The notes: generated by a model from the sequence alone, not told the origin. A DNA stretch of 64,000 bases from Paramarasmius palmivorus (GCA_037176845.1 JAYKXP010000018.1:620001-684000); one strand, 5' to 3'; positions 1-11,535 are shown, counted from the first letter of the stretch. A program made the numbers and translations.

Positions 1-466
1 AATGGTTATACACGTCCGGTTGATCGTGAAATTGGACTTTGACGTGGTCCAGGTAGCTCAAAGCATCCGTGACGTTCAAAGGTCGGTCCAACGAGGCACT
101 GGATTGAGTCGGCGAAGATGCTCCTTGCTGGTTATCCGAAGGTTCTACTTGTGATGGCGGGGGTGAGTCGACCGACATGGGTGTTGGTTTCAAGAGCAAA
201 CTGCTTGACTCCGGAGGTGAATTCTCAGGCAAATTCGTTGCCATCGGCGAAGGTGGCCTCTCGGGCATATCCTGCGGGGTTGCTATTGGCGACTTGTTCT
301 GTGCTTCTACCGGAGCTTCCTTTGCCTCCTGGGCCTCCTTTGTCGTCTCTGCTCCGAGTTCCTGAACAATAGTTTTCTTCTCGTCCTCGGCGACCTTCGG
401 TTCAGGAGCAATAGTCTGTGCGGGCGCCTCTGGAGTTAAATCCTTCATCGGTTCGTCTTCTGCCAT
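1..466 (-). CDS. SIN3: SIN3-family transcriptional co-repressor, N-terminal part (runs off left edge)
   Basis: An open frame starts at the ATG complementary to 464-466 and continues without a stop to base 1. About 125 residues are acidic and Pro/Ser/Gln-rich, as in Sin3 N-termini. They are followed by [20 protein letters not shown], the first helices of PAH1, the paired amphipathic helix domain that docks repressor peptides and joins the Rpd3/HDAC complex in the nucleus. PAH2-4 and the HDAC-interaction region must lie left of the window. A second copy of this N-terminus, with very similar sequence, occurs at 50013-50411 inside another gene. The start is supported by the matching ATG-GCT-GAA-GAT beginning of that copy. 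The gene diverges from histone H4; about 650 bp separate the two ATGs. Confidence 0.9.
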   Translation of the reverse strand, partial: MAEDEPMKDLTPEAPAQTIAPEPKVAEDEKKTIVQELGAETTKEAQEAKEAPVEAQNKSPIATPQDMPERPPSPMATNLPENSPPESSSLLLKPTPMSVDSPPPSQVEPSDNQQGASSPTQSSASLDRPLNVTDALSYLDHVKVQFHDQPDVYNH

Positions 467-914
467 TTATCTAGAGTATAATGCCGGGCAAGTTCAGGAT
501 GGCGACGGTGAGAGAGATGCAAAGGAAAAATCCCGACAGCGTCAATCGTCAACGTTGTTGGTCCGTGCGCAGATCCACGTGGGCGACGGGATTACATAAT
601 GTTGGAGATGAAATTCTAGGCGGGCCGATATTTCCGTCTTCAGCAAGCGCAGACAGGCAGCCAGTAACGTAGAATTGGGCTTTTTCGCCAGTGTAGTGTT
701 CTTCATGACTTGGATGAATTCAAGGCAACTAGTGCCATCTAGACTTCTCTTCTACAAGACCGTAGAGCTGTTCAATGCGTGTCGGAAGCTGGGTTTCTAT
801 TTCACGCAAAACTACGTTGCATTAAGAGTCATGTTCTGTGGCAAGGAACGTTCTGTTCGGTCTGTGTCTTTGCACATTGATTCTTGTGTTTGAATTCTTT
901 TGCTGTGTAATCTG

Positions 915-1608
<694 letters not shown>

Positions 1609-2339
1609 GTGTTGTAGGTCCTCATTCACGTTGCTAGTTCCTCACATTGCTCATCGCCATCACAGTGCCTGCCACGCTACTACGTTCCCGTCCCTTCCGC
1701 TGTTGTTTTATCCTCGTTTTGTAACATTATCCCTGTATCGACTTGCCAGCTACTAAATTAGAGCTAATTTGCACTATGACCTACGGATTTTTAACGGCGT
1801 TGGTAGTAATTGACAGCAGAACTGGTTGACTTTAGGCCTCGACATCTGCTCGGCAGGCCTAGAAGAGCGACTTTTCGGAGTAGAAAGCGTGTGAGTAGCG
1901 GGGATGTTACACCCGGTGTTCGTTAACGTTTAAGCTTAAGCCTTCTTCGGTTGGTCGCGCATTGAAGAGCACAGTGTATCACGACAAGATCATCGAAACA
2001 ACGTAGCTCCGATTGGACGCTAGAGTATGGTGTTTTCATCTTGCGTGGGCGAAATCGTCTCTTCGTACCATTGTAGGTTCGTCGTTCTCCTACAACTTCA
2101 AAATCTAATTTCTAACCCGCCTTCATGTTTCAGAGCGGTACATAAAATCAAGCTCGATTGAGATGTATACTAACTTGAAAGAGCGCCGCTGAATGCGAAT
2201 CGGCCCACCAGTATGAGGACAACAATGCATTCCATCTTCAGCGTGACTCTGTAACATATACCTATGAGATGGAGATGGTTGCTAGACACGAAGGACCACC
2301 CACCTCAGGCTTCCAGGGGTCAAGAAGAGCTTTTTTTTT
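1609..2339. other. Intergenic, no gene recognised
   Basis: This stretch lies between the ends of the convergent H4 and 2340-2824 genes. It holds H4 3' sequence and short broken frames in all phases. No coding run, RNA gene or repeat could be supported. Confidence 0.6.
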
Positions 2340-2824
2340 TCACCAAACCCTCACCAAAAATTTCTTCAACAGTGGACTGCTTTTAGCTACCTTTTTTGGG
2401 AAGATTTTCTTCGTTTCCCTGATATCCTTTGCCAACGCTTTCTTTGTCTCGAAGAGTTTCTCTACTGTACAACCCGCATTCGCAGCCGAGACCAAGTCCA
2501 CGATGTTGCAGTGTTTTGTCTTCAGCGCCTGTTCATCGATATCGGTCAGGATACTAACCGACTGTTCTCAGGATCGTTACTCACCTTCTTGCACATTGCT
2601 ATACTGTCGAGCTGAGAAACATTCTCCACGCGGACTGTCCGACAAATATACCTCCAACCTTCCAAGGTGTTCGCGTCTTCCCCGAAATGTTTGCGGAAAT
2701 CGCTCCCTACATGTCCTGTGAAGTACTTCCTCTGTTGTTTGTACTCCCCCGTGCCGAGTCTGTGGAGTTTTGGCTGACGTGCGTAGCGAAGCCAGCTGAG
2801 AAAGATGCTGTATAGAGGGGGCAT
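2340..2824 (-). CDS. Small unknown protein, copy 1 of a tandem pair
   Basis: Two exons (2824-2585, 2528-2340; 56-nt intron, phase 0) give 142 residues from an ATG at 2824. The protein has no signal peptide or membrane segment. Its blocks YKQQRKYF, HFGED, W..ICRTVRVENVSQLDSIAMCKK and KHCNIVDLVSAANAGCTVE align end to end with the gene at 3452-3943, with the same intron position. The second half is basic and probably helical. I do not recognise the family and give no function. The shared C-x6-H-C pattern around the intron could be structural. The stop lies right beside a T11 run on the plus strand. Confidence 0.75.
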
Positions 2825-2992
2825 TATGGGTGAGGGTTGAGATTCGCAGTGGCACGCACGTTAAAGGCTGAAATATATACTGTGATCTAGGTGACGAGGT
2901 GTGAAGGGTCTCTATTGCAATTGGCATGCCACTCTCAGAGAATTCGAATCAGACTGTGATATGAGCCTTGAGCTTAATGTTCCATGCGGGAA

Positions 2993-3077
2993 TACAACCA
3001 AACATCTCATAATGCATAACAGCTCATTCCGCAACGAGAGTTGACCGATGTTATGTATTATGAGATGCTCTACTGTA
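2993..3077. repeat. Palindromic element, copy 1, upstream of 2340-2824
   Basis: The arm at 3003-3021 (CATCTCATAATGCATAACA) is complementary to 3049-3067 with one mismatch and a 27-nt spacer. The whole unit, TACAACC... to ...GCTCTACTGTA, recurs at 4104-4191. It sits about 170 bp before the ATG at 2824. It could be a duplicated promoter element or a small foldback/MITE remnant carried along with the gene duplication. Confidence 0.75.
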
Positions 3078-3451
3078 TGCACAACGAACACGGAGGAACT
3101 CACTGATTACGCCTGAGCAGGTTGTCAAACATGCATTGGAGGACTAATCCCTGGAAAGTGAAAGGAGAAGTAGCGCTAAATACTGACCTCTTCCGCGCAC
3201 ACACCCAAACCCAAGTCAAGTTAAAGGTAGCATTGGACTTCTACAAACCATCCAACATCATGCATCTGAGCCAGTAAAGTGGGCTTTCATATTCTGTCCC
3301 ATCGGCGGATTGTGGAATTACTATCAAGATGACGCATAGCTACATCAAAATCTGAGTCCCTGTGGTGGATTGCTTTTAAGGATATCAGGAGTTGTAAAAA
3401 GCGAAGATCCTGATAGCCCCTCACCTTCGAGTTTGGTCGGTCCTCTGTGGC

Positions 3452-3943
3452 TCACGACAAACGAATGACCTCGACCAAGAACTCCTCCAGTAACGGAACA
3501 CCTTTGGCCGCTTCTTTCGAAAAATATCTCTCCGTTCTCTTGATATAACGTGCCAGTTGTTTTCTCGTCTTGAACGTCTTCACTGTACGCCCTGCGTTCG
3601 CAGCGGAGACCAAGTCAATGATGTTACAGTGCCTCGTGCTCAGAGCCTAGTCAATCATCAGTCAAAAATCACTGCTTACAAGCCGGTAACAACCCCCAAA
3701 GCTCACCTGTCTACACTGTGCTATACTTGTGAGCTGGGACACATCCTCTACACCAGTAGTCCGACAAATAGCCTTCCAAGCATCCAAAGACCCTACGTCG
3801 TCCCCAAAGTGGGCACGGAAGCCAGCTAGCACTCGTTCCGAGATGTATTCCTTCTGTTGTTGCTTGTACTGGGGAGTACCAGGGACGAGACCTTGTTGTG
3901 CTGCGTAATGAACCCAGCCAAAATAGATATCGTGGCCTGACAT
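3452..3943 (-). CDS. Small unknown protein, copy 2 of a tandem pair
   Basis: Exons 3943-3707 and 3646-3452 (60-nt intron, phase 0) encode 143 residues. I chose the ATG at 3943 (MSGHDIYFGW) because it aligns with the start of copy 1; the longer upstream frame begins only with GTG. Shared blocks are YKQQQKEY, FRAHFGDD, WKAICRTTGVEDVSQLTSIA and HCNIIDLVSAANAGRTVK. The protein is soluble-looking and charged, with no known motif recognised. The spacing between the two genes and their upstream palindromes (about 160-170 bp from each ATG) shows that the duplicated unit included the promoter. Confidence 0.75.
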
Positions 3944-4103
3944 TTGCGTTGGATGGGTAGGATTGATAACAGAAGAGGGGTGCGGGAATGTGGTTGGACC
4001 CACGGTGTGGACAACCCCACTGTGCCAGGAGTCTTATGACACACATTCAGAAGTCCCACTATGGCGTAAACCTTATTATTTATTTCAGGAATGTAGAACA
4101 CAA

Positions 4104-4191
4104 TACAACTAAACATCTCATAATGCATAACAGCTTTTTCAACAAGGATAGTGGTTGCCCGATGTTATGAATTATGAGATGCTCTACTGTA
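4104..4191. repeat. Palindromic element, copy 2, upstream of 3452-3943
   Basis: Same element as at 2993-3077: arms CATCTCATAATGCATAACA and TGTTATGAATTATGAGATG around a diverged spacer, followed by the identical CTCTACTGTA. It lies about 160 bp upstream of the ATG at 3943. Confidence 0.75.
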
Positions 4192-5050
4192 CGAACGTGA
4201 CAGGCTTACCAAACCGTAGTGGAAATTCGCTCTCTGGCAGGCTAAAGAAGTGTCCTGTCGAGCGGAGTGATTCAGCGAAATTCATGCAAGGTACCAACGA
4301 GATACGAGACGAAGTGCCAAGACAAGGCCGACGATTTACGATGTCGTCGGGTGAGTATCTGGCGGTGGTGAAAGGACGAGACTCGCCAACGCTTAGATTG
4401 AATCGTTCGTAGCCTGTCCTCTGGTTCCTGTTGGGTTTGATCGTCGTCTCTGGCTGAGTTGTTCTTTCATGAGTTCTCGGACATGGTGTTGCGTCTTCCA
4501 AGGATTTTCGCATGAGTGTCAAATAGCACGCTTGCCCTACAACCCTGTGAGCGTACGAAGTAACCGAGCGGAACGGTCACGTACTATGGGCGAGAAGTTT
4601 GGTGTAATACTGCCTGAGCCATCGTTATTGTGGTTGATGAGTCTTCGGACGACAGTGCCCAAAATACGGGTAGGTCGAATATGGGAAGTTTGGGGCGGAA
4701 TTTCGCTTTGGACCTGGTGTTGTGAGAGCTGATATAAGGATATAGTGGATCCTAAGAGAACCTAATACAACTCACCTTGGTGGAGCGACGCATCCCAATC
4801 CAAGTCCTCAATCAGATGGCTATCTTGCTGCATGAAGGAAGGAAGTGGTTAAGAAACAAGAAACAATATCGTGGGAACTTTATCGGGTCTGTTCTTAGCC
4901 CCTCGAGGGCGACTCTCCTTGTTCACCTTTTACTTCCTGCCAGGTCCAAAATCTCATCGATATATACGAGTAATATAGTACAAGCGACGCAATCCACATT
5001 CAAGTATTCACCAGCCTACATCCAACGCAATGATACAGTCATGTTCGTGC
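4192..5050. other. Intergenic, no gene recognised
   Basis: Several overlapping frames of about 100 codons on both strands lack splice support, composition bias or any recognisable motif. I found nothing that can be called. Confidence 0.5.
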
Positions 5051-5629
5051 TTAATACCTCGTCGCAAGGTTGCTCCACACATCCTCATCCGAGTCATAGG
5101 CATAGTAGTCGCTATCCCCGTAAGCACCTCCACCAGGGAGGAGACCCCATTGAGTGTCGATGTTCATCAAATGTATACGATGCATTTCTGCTAGAAGCTC
5201 CGGATCGTCCTTCACAGCCAGCGTACTTTCGATGGACACCCGTGGCGGACCATTGCCTCCATTGCAGAAAGCCACAAATGCGACCCTCGCACGATGTTTC
5301 TTCCCTTGAAGGTGTGAATCTTTGAACGTCAGGTTCATTGTGATGTCGCAGACGTTACACCTCCATGCCCCATTGCCACTCTGGTCTCGAGAAGCGGTTC
5401 GATGTTGTTCGCTAGTGCGATGATTTGCTATTTCGGCGAGCTGCAGCGATACATCGCACAGCAAGCACTTTGCAGTCGTCTCTCTGGTCTTGGGGTCGTG
5501 TCTAGTAGCGATGGCACGCAATGTTAGAAGTAGATAGTTTCGATAGTCGACAGTACACACCTTATCGAGATGCTCATCGCTGTAGGAAGGAAACCCTAGT
5601 TGCACACGACTGAACCCTAATGCTTCCAT
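5051..5629 (-). CDS. Protein with two U1/matrin-type C2H2 zinc fingers
   Basis: An uninterrupted frame from the ATG at 5629 encodes 192 residues. Two fingers of the form C-x2-C-x11-H-x5-H are visible: CLLCDVSLQLAEIANHRTSE-QH and CNVCDITMNLTFKDSHLQGK-KH. This is the U1-C/zf-met/JAZ class, usually binding double-stranded or structured RNA. The tail is acidic and Tyr/Gly-rich (GGGAYGDSDYYAYDSDEDVW). The 5' end is uncertain. A possible 59-nt intron (GTGTGT...CTACTAG, with TTCTAAC branch) near 5506-5564 would instead join to a short upstream exon starting ATGAGCATCTCG. A role in RNA processing is an inference from the finger class. Confidence 0.65.
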   Translation of the reverse strand: MEALGFSRVQLGFPSYSDEHLDKVCTVDYRNYLLLTLRAIATRHDPKTRETTAKCLLCDVSLQLAEIANHRTSEQHRTASRDQSGNGAWRCNVCDITMNLTFKDSHLQGKKHRARVAFVAFCNGGNGPPRVSIESTLAVKDDPELLAEMHRIHLMNIDTQWGLLPGGGAYGDSDYYAYDSDEDVWSNLATRY

Positions 5630-5976
5630 GCCGTGAGTTGAGGCTGCGGACACTGAATTTCCTCTTTAAAACTGTCATGAGTCCGGTGGTGAAGACGTAA
5701 GAGAGCATGTGCCGATAACCATGAACCTTGTTTCTGTACTTATCTGACGCCGTAGAACCTGTGGGCACAATCAAGCCTCGTACACTCCCCAGGCATAGAG
5801 TAATTTATATCGTAAACGTATATAGTCGTCACCTTCGTCTAGGTCATGAATAAACACAATTTGTTACTAGGAGTAATCAGAAAAAGTCATTTTCAGAAAG
5901 CAGAGCATACTCACAATACAAACACGGGTACCTCTCTTGACCTCGGACCAGCCAAAGGCTAACACATAATTTGACA
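5630..5976. other. Intergenic between zinc-finger gene and chitinase 3' end
   Basis: Holds the upstream region of the zinc-finger gene and the 3' region of the chitinase gene (both minus strand). No further feature is supported. Confidence 0.5.
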
Positions 5977-7651
5977 TTACGCTCCGCATTGCTCAACTTC
6001 TACACCCATCGCCTCACTGATCGAATCCAGAAGGATATCGTCAAAGTCACCCAAAACATGCCACATAGCAAAGCCCTTCAAACCATTCTCCTCGATCCAT
6101 TTACCCTTCGCCGCAAACGAAGTCTTGTCGTCGTACGACACCATGACTTGGCTTGTCGGGCTATAAACGAATGGCTGTAGTCCGCATAAGCCAGGAGATA
6201 GCACCAAGACACACCAGAAAACTCACCGTTTGGCTACAGTTATCATATCTATAAACGATACCATTGCCGGTATCGGCGGTACCGTCCTGATTCAGGAAGC
6301 CACCATCGACTAAACCCCAAAAGTTGAAGATTCCACCGACAGGTACTTGATTTCCACACTCGTCTTGACCGGCTGCACCATCCTGACTATCTCCATGAGG
6401 CTGCAAAGCCTTATCGAAAGCAGGGTAAAGTTGCAATGTCGCATCTTGTAGATTCGCAGATTGAGCTTGGGAGCCTAGAGCGGCCTGTTGAGAAACATGG
6501 AAACTATGTCCATAGGCTGCCACGCCGAGGGCAATCTGCGATACAACTTGAATCAGATTTGATAAGAAAACTATGCTGGAAGGCAATCTATACCTGATTA
6601 GCGGGGAACCCGGCATCTGTCCAAGCTTTGACGGCAGAAACAGCAGAACCAGCTTTGGTCGGTGCACATGCATCGTCCAAAGGTGAGTTCGGTCCTACAG
6701 TCGAAGACCATGAACCCCAAACGTCGTAATTCATGATGGCTAGAGCAATTTCAGCTGCAGTTACAGTAGACTGAAAGCTTAGACCCACCGATGTGATCTA
6801 GTACGTCTGCGAAACCAGACACGTCGGTCATAGGTGTTCCATTGGATCCCACGAATGGCGCAATTCCGACAGCTGCAGACAGGGTTATCTTGGATCCTGT
6901 AGAGTCTTTCCGAAGTTCTTGCAAGAAGGCGAGGTAGTTTGATGCATCGTTAGATGAGATTTGGTTACAGCCAATTCCTTACGACAAAAAATTGTCAGCT
7001 CCCATTGGGACGAGGTAAGACTGGAGGATAGCCTACCTTGCTTATTAGGATATTCCCAATCAAAGTCGATTCCATCGAGGTCATACTGGTTTACAAGATC
7101 AACAATGGTCTTGACGAAGGCAGTACGACTCTCGGCCGTAGAAACGGCAGAAGAAAAGTATCGAGATCCCGTCCAACCGCCAATAGATAGGTGTGCTTCG
7201 ACGTTCTGAGAATCGAAAAGGGTAAGAGCTAGAGCCCAGAAACGGACCGAAGAGACCCACATGTTGCTTTGCGCTAGCGACAAATTCGGGCAGAACTTGG
7301 GTGCTAACATCGTCCAAGGACACTCCACCATCAGGTGTTGTGACACTGAACATTTAAACATCAGCTGCATTCACAAGAGGAAGAGAAGTCAAGACGTACG
7401 CAAAAGCAAATGTCAAAGCAGTATATTTAGACCATGATAAGTTCTGCGGAGGAAATTGATTACCCAGCCAGCCGGGGTACCAGCCTGTGAGAACTGCATC
7501 AGTGGCAGCAAGAGTGTTGCAACCGGTCGTGGAAGAAGAAGAAGAGGTGGTTCGTCTCCTTCGGTGGGGAAAGCCCACATGTAGGAGCAGAAAAGACAAA
7601 TGGGAAGAGAAAAGCCAAGAAGCCGAGAGCGAGATGGAGATAGAGATACAT
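5977..7651 (-). CDS. GH18 chitinase, secreted; possible frameshift after the signal peptide
   Basis: Glycoside hydrolase family 18: retaining endo-chitinase cleaving beta-1,4-GlcNAc polymer, acting in the cell wall or outside the cell. After joining six exons the frame shows GWYPGWLGNQFPPQNLSWSK, the beta-3 motif HLSIGGWTGS, the catalytic DGIDFDWEYP (DxxDxDxE, Glu acid), the MNYDVWGSW strand and GFAMWHVLGDFDD near the end, with a stop at 5977-5979. Intron joins are frame-perfect (for example P-N-K-Q-G|I-G-C-N and D-H-I-A|I-M-N-Y). A TATA box lies at 7705-7713. The ATG at 7651 opens a good signal peptide (MYLYLHLALGFLAFLFPFVF-SAP), but this lies one frame off the TTSSSSSTTGCNTL linker and the catalytic part. 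No intron resolves the shift, so it may be a real frameshift, a sequence error or an unrecognised exon. Confidence 0.85.
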
Positions 7652-7704
7652 CTCCAAGGGCACGGACTTCAGGACTTCTTTGATGTTCACGAAGGGATGT
7701 AACC

Positions 7705-7713
7705 CTCTTTATA
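7705..7713 (-). promoter_or_regulatory. TATA box of the chitinase gene
   Basis: TATAAAGAG on the minus strand lies 54-62 bp upstream of the ATG at 7651, a normal fungal distance when the leader is short. Confidence 0.55.
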
Positions 7714-8027
7714 GTCCAGCGAACCAAGACGACTGGGAGGAACGAGGACTCCTGAATGCAAAAGGTAGGTAGCAAGGTTTACACGAGGCAGAAAACATAC
7801 CTTGCCATCTTTGGGCTTACGAGAGACGAGAAGCATTCTGGAACTATTTCGATTTCAAACGTTGCCCAATCACCACCGACGAAGCCGAGCCTTGAGAAAG
7901 TTCATGTCTATTTCAAAAGCATCCGCGAAAGCAAACTGATCATATTAAGTGTCTACTAGGCGGAAGATCAGGTTGGGTGTTAGGCATGATGCGGTCGGTA
8001 CTCACATACTTATACAAGTTCTATGTG

Positions 8028-8670
8028 TCAACTAACCAATCTTCTCATACTATTAGAGCCTCGTATACGCCCTATTCGAGCAGCCAGCTGTCTCGTCTGC
8101 AAAGCATGCATCCGCTTTGACCTCCATAACACGATTAAAATAGCAACGCCCGCAAAGAACACGTTGCATCCAACAAATTCGAAAAAATCTGCGCGTTCTT
8201 GATCCACGATTCTTCCGCACGATTCCCATGCTGGAGTTTCCCCTTGTGGGTGGGGTTGATTGGGGTCGTGATCGAGTAGTGTAGATGGTGCATGTGTGCC
8301 TGGAGTTTGTGTGTGCGAGGAGAAGGTCGTTTCATTCACGCAATGCATTAGACGACGGTTGCCGAAGGGTTTACAGAAGGGTTGATTCAGCTGACGAGCA
8401 TGTTCAGTCTTTCTTTCGGAAGCTAATGTTCAATAAATGAACATACCGCGTCAGCAGGACATGGTTCACATTTGCCAAACGGCTTGCAAATGAGATGGTT
8501 CGGAGAAGGGTCATCGGTGGACCCCGAGTCTGCTGCATACGCAAGGTTGAATATGCTTAACCAGAGAACCCTACAGTCTATTCTATCAGTATATCCTTTT
8601 TAAAAACGACAAGAAATACGTACACGTAGAGTGTAAAGGACGATACCAGTGTCCTCATGAACCAGGGCAT
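8028..8670 (-). CDS. JTB-like single-pass membrane protein
   Basis: Exons 8670-8624, 8570-8447 and 8390-8028 join in frame to 177 residues. They show a signal peptide (MPWFMRTLVSSFTLYVVLWL, cleaved near AYA), a Cys-rich lumenal part (CKPFGKCEPCPAD ... PFCKPFG ... MHCVN), then ESCGRIVDQERADFFEFVG, a TM segment (FFAGVAILIVLW) and a basic tail RSKRMHALQTRQLAARIGRI. The paired CKP/CEPC cysteines, the E-x-C before the TM and the short basic cytosolic tail match the layout of Jumping Translocation Breakpoint (JTB) proteins, membrane proteins linked in animals to mitochondria and cytokinesis. The family call rests on motif layout only. The ATG lies 113 bp from the divergent SRP19 ATG, so they may share a promoter. 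Confidence 0.65.
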
Positions 8671-8783
8671 CTGAGCTGCATGAAAGTCCGGAGGAGAGTG
8701 TTGCACGTGGAGCCTGTGAGAGAGAGCAAATTGCCGTGACCTCTTTCACGACACCGACCACCATCAACAAAGCCTCATCCACC

Positions 8784-9861
8784 ATGTCTCGCAGAGCAGC
8801 TATTGTCGAGGATTTCGACGACGATACAGATCTCCCTTTGCCTCAGAAACCCCTTCCCGGTACTGGAACACAAGGCCCTTTATTGCAGGAAATTGGTTCA
8901 GACGATGACGACGAATTTCCTTCAACGCGTGCAGGACCTGCCTCGCCCCCATCGTCTCGTTCGCAGTTCCGACCCAGCGATAGCGATCAAATGAATATGA
9001 AGAATGCAGTGACGGATATCACGCCCTATAAATCGTATGTCATATTTCATCTCTATTATGTATTGAAAGGCGCAGTTATTGATAATTTGTACTCTCAGGT
9101 GGACATGTATATATCCGATATACATCGATGCAAAGCGTCCGTATGGCACAGGGCAGCGTAGGGTCGCGCGGGCGAAGGGCGTTTGGTGGCCTCTAAGCAA
9201 GGATATCGCAGAGGCTGCAAACCGTCTGGGACTGGGCACATTACACGAGGTACACAAGACTCATCCTCGAGATTGGGAGAACCCAGGTCGTGTTAGGGTT
9301 CAATGGAAGAAGGACGGGAAACTCATGAACTCAGTGATAAAAACTAGTGAGTGGGCATCTCCCATGTCTCACACGATACATTGAAAATCTTGCATAGAAA
9401 AACAGCTCCTTGAGATGATATGCATGATGATACAGAGGAACAAGCCAGAGAACATCCCTAAACCACCTTACAATCTCTCTTCATCCGATCCTACTGCAGC
9501 TTCGAGTGCTACTGGCGGTGATAGCACGTCACCCGATCCCGCTGCTACGCCATCAACACCTTCATCTCACAAGGGCAAAGCACCAGCGACACACAAATCC
9601 AAAGCTCCTCTTGGCTCAGCTCCAGCTCCAGCTCCACAGCGTAAACAAGGTGGAAGACGCCTTCCTGTGCCCCCAGAACCTCATCCACCATTGGCCAGTC
9701 GCGTTTCACCGTATTCCCCTGCGCTTTCATCTGGAGTATTAATCGAGACGGTGAAGGCTGGCATGAATGCTACCGAGGGTGCTCCTGGTGCTCCTGGTGC
9801 GGGCAGCGGTCCTATGGGTAACCAGAAGGGTAAACGAAAGGTAATTAGGGTCAAAGGGTGA
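8784..9861 (+). CDS. SEC65: Signal recognition particle subunit SRP19 (Sec65)
   Basis: Exons 8784-9034, 9099-9346 and 9398-9861 give 320 residues. The SRP19 core is clear: WTCIYPIYIDAKRPYGTGQR, RRVARAKGVWWPLSKDIAEA, LGLGTLHEVHKTHPRDWENP, GRVRVQWKKDGKL and IKTKKQLLEMI. SRP19 clamps helices 6 and 8 of SRP RNA, allowing SRP54 to bind during co-translational targeting to the ER; it is assembled in the nucleolus. Fungal Sec65 has acidic N-terminal and Ser/Pro/Lys-rich C-terminal extensions, and both occur here: VEDFDDDTDLPLP at the start and a long linker ending KGKRKVIRVKG, likely RNA-binding. The ATG at 8784 is the first in frame; the frame upstream opens only from GTG. Confidence 0.95.
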
Positions 9862-11129
9862 ATGGAATCAAGTGTATATTGGAAGACGGAACTGATGCGG
9901 CCATACATACCATGTAAAGCTAAAGATTACAGTGTACGATTGCAGACGAAGTTCGTGATAATCTAAATACAAAGTTGTGTTTGTTACTTGTGGGCGCCTG
10001 AGCACGTGGGGAGCAGCTCAGCAAGCGTGTCTTCTCAAACCACCATCTACGGAAGTTGAATGCAATACCCAGCCCACGAATCGCAAGGGAATTATCTCAG
10101 GTACGTTTTGACGCTTTTCATATGTCGAATTTACCTGAATCATCAAAGAATCGTCAACAACATGAGCAATCGAGTCGTTTATGACTGCCTTCTCGTGTAT
10201 TCATTTCGTTCGTCCTGGAATCCATCTGGAGTCAATTTTATCCAATTTCTCGTATTGAGATAGCCAAGCATGCTCACCCTGTCGAATCTTCAGCGGTGTG
10301 TTTCTATATCTTGACCAGATAAAGTTTATACTAAGACGTAGTAGTACTATGTAGGATACCCCATTGAAACTTGGATTGGGGACTGAAGTACTGACGTCTG
10401 TACCGCATCGTCACAAAACGGCCCTTCAGTCTCCTCTCCACCGACCGATTTTTCGGGGTGCTTTATTGGAGATACATGCCTTTCAATCATCTACCATTTT
10501 CCACTGGTCTCCCCGATCGTCATTCTTTGCGAATTGCAATGAGTACGAGTTCTTTGCCAGTCCAGACCATGGGGCCTTCTGTGGTCCAGGTGCGTGGATC
10601 TCCCGCTAGGTTCAGGTATCATTGCTGACATACAACATATCAAGTTTTGTTGGAGACACTCCACGAGGACCCGTAGTAATGGATCCACTGTAAGTGGAAC
10701 ACCGCTCGTCAAATCGGCGCTTATACCTGATGCATATAATGCTCCACGAGTTCTCGTCGCCTACTGTGATTCTCCGTGGTGTTTGAGGAGTTCGCAAGAC
10801 AAAGCGGTCAAACTGTTGAAACCCCCGTAGTACGGCTTTCTGTGTGCAGAGCAGTGGCCTGTTATTGGACGCTTTGACTGTGCGCATGGTTTGACACATT
10901 GAATATTGAACCCTTGATGTTTCTGCTAATTCCTATTTCAAAAATGTACATTGAAGACAGCTATATGACATTACTGCATACGTTTCCCTCGGGTACGTGC
11001 TGTCCGTCACCGTTCCAGCTCACTTTGGCTGACATTTGCGGACTCGAGTTCCTGAGGGTGCCTCGCAATTCCTTCATGTTGGCATGTTGGTAGGCAAATG
11101 TAAAATCGGAAGCTGCGCGGGGCGTGTAA
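9862..11129. other. Intergenic, no gene recognised
   Basis: About 1.27 kb follow SRP19. Frames are short and phases change often. The plus strand near 10500-10590 has a coding-like run (NEYEFFASPDHGAFCGPG) that could not be extended by splicing. Nothing firm can be called. Confidence 0.5.
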
Positions 11130-11535
11130 TCACGCCAACTGATCCATCGAATTCGACCACGAAATCAAAAGATTCCAACCAAGCAACACAGCCATCTGTA
11201 TCGACCAGCCAGTTACTTCCCGCTGACGGTTACCCGTTGCCCTTAACACTTAAGTTCGTGGGTCAAGTTGGAATCATAAACTCTTCAGATAGGGCACACT
11301 CACCAGTAAATTTGGACCACCTACAGCCTGAGGTATAGCCTACTCCAAGTCGTTGCTGTGCTTTCACAGCTATATTAGCGACACCGTTCATCATCTTCTT
11401 TATAACCACAATTTTCCTCAATCTCCCGCCTCCCATCGTCCCTTCTATATGTTTAGAATTAGGAGAAGTACATACGGTAGTTGCTAAGGCCGCCCATGCA
11501 CTGGCAGGATCGATAGCATGGATAAACCGGTACAT
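11130..11535 (-). CDS. Weak candidate for a small unknown gene
   Basis: An ATG at 11535 (MYRFIHAIDPASAWAALATT) stands downstream of a TATATA tract. Plausible GTATGT and GTGAGT donors lead to exons reading MNGVANIAVKAQQRLGVGY, SGCRWSKFTG and a tail ending NSMDQLA at 11130-11132. The exon joins are uncertain and the family is not recognised. It diverges from the secreted-protein gene at 11741. Confidence 0.22.

Noticed and set aside
4184..4522. 112-codon minus-strand frame upstream of the small paralogue
   Set aside because: No motif, no splice support, overlaps equally long frames on the other strand.
7354..7599. Chitinase start at the TTG codon at 7599
   Set aside because: TTG is not a credible start here; the ATG at 7651 gives a proper signal peptide and has a TATA box upstream, although the frame differs.
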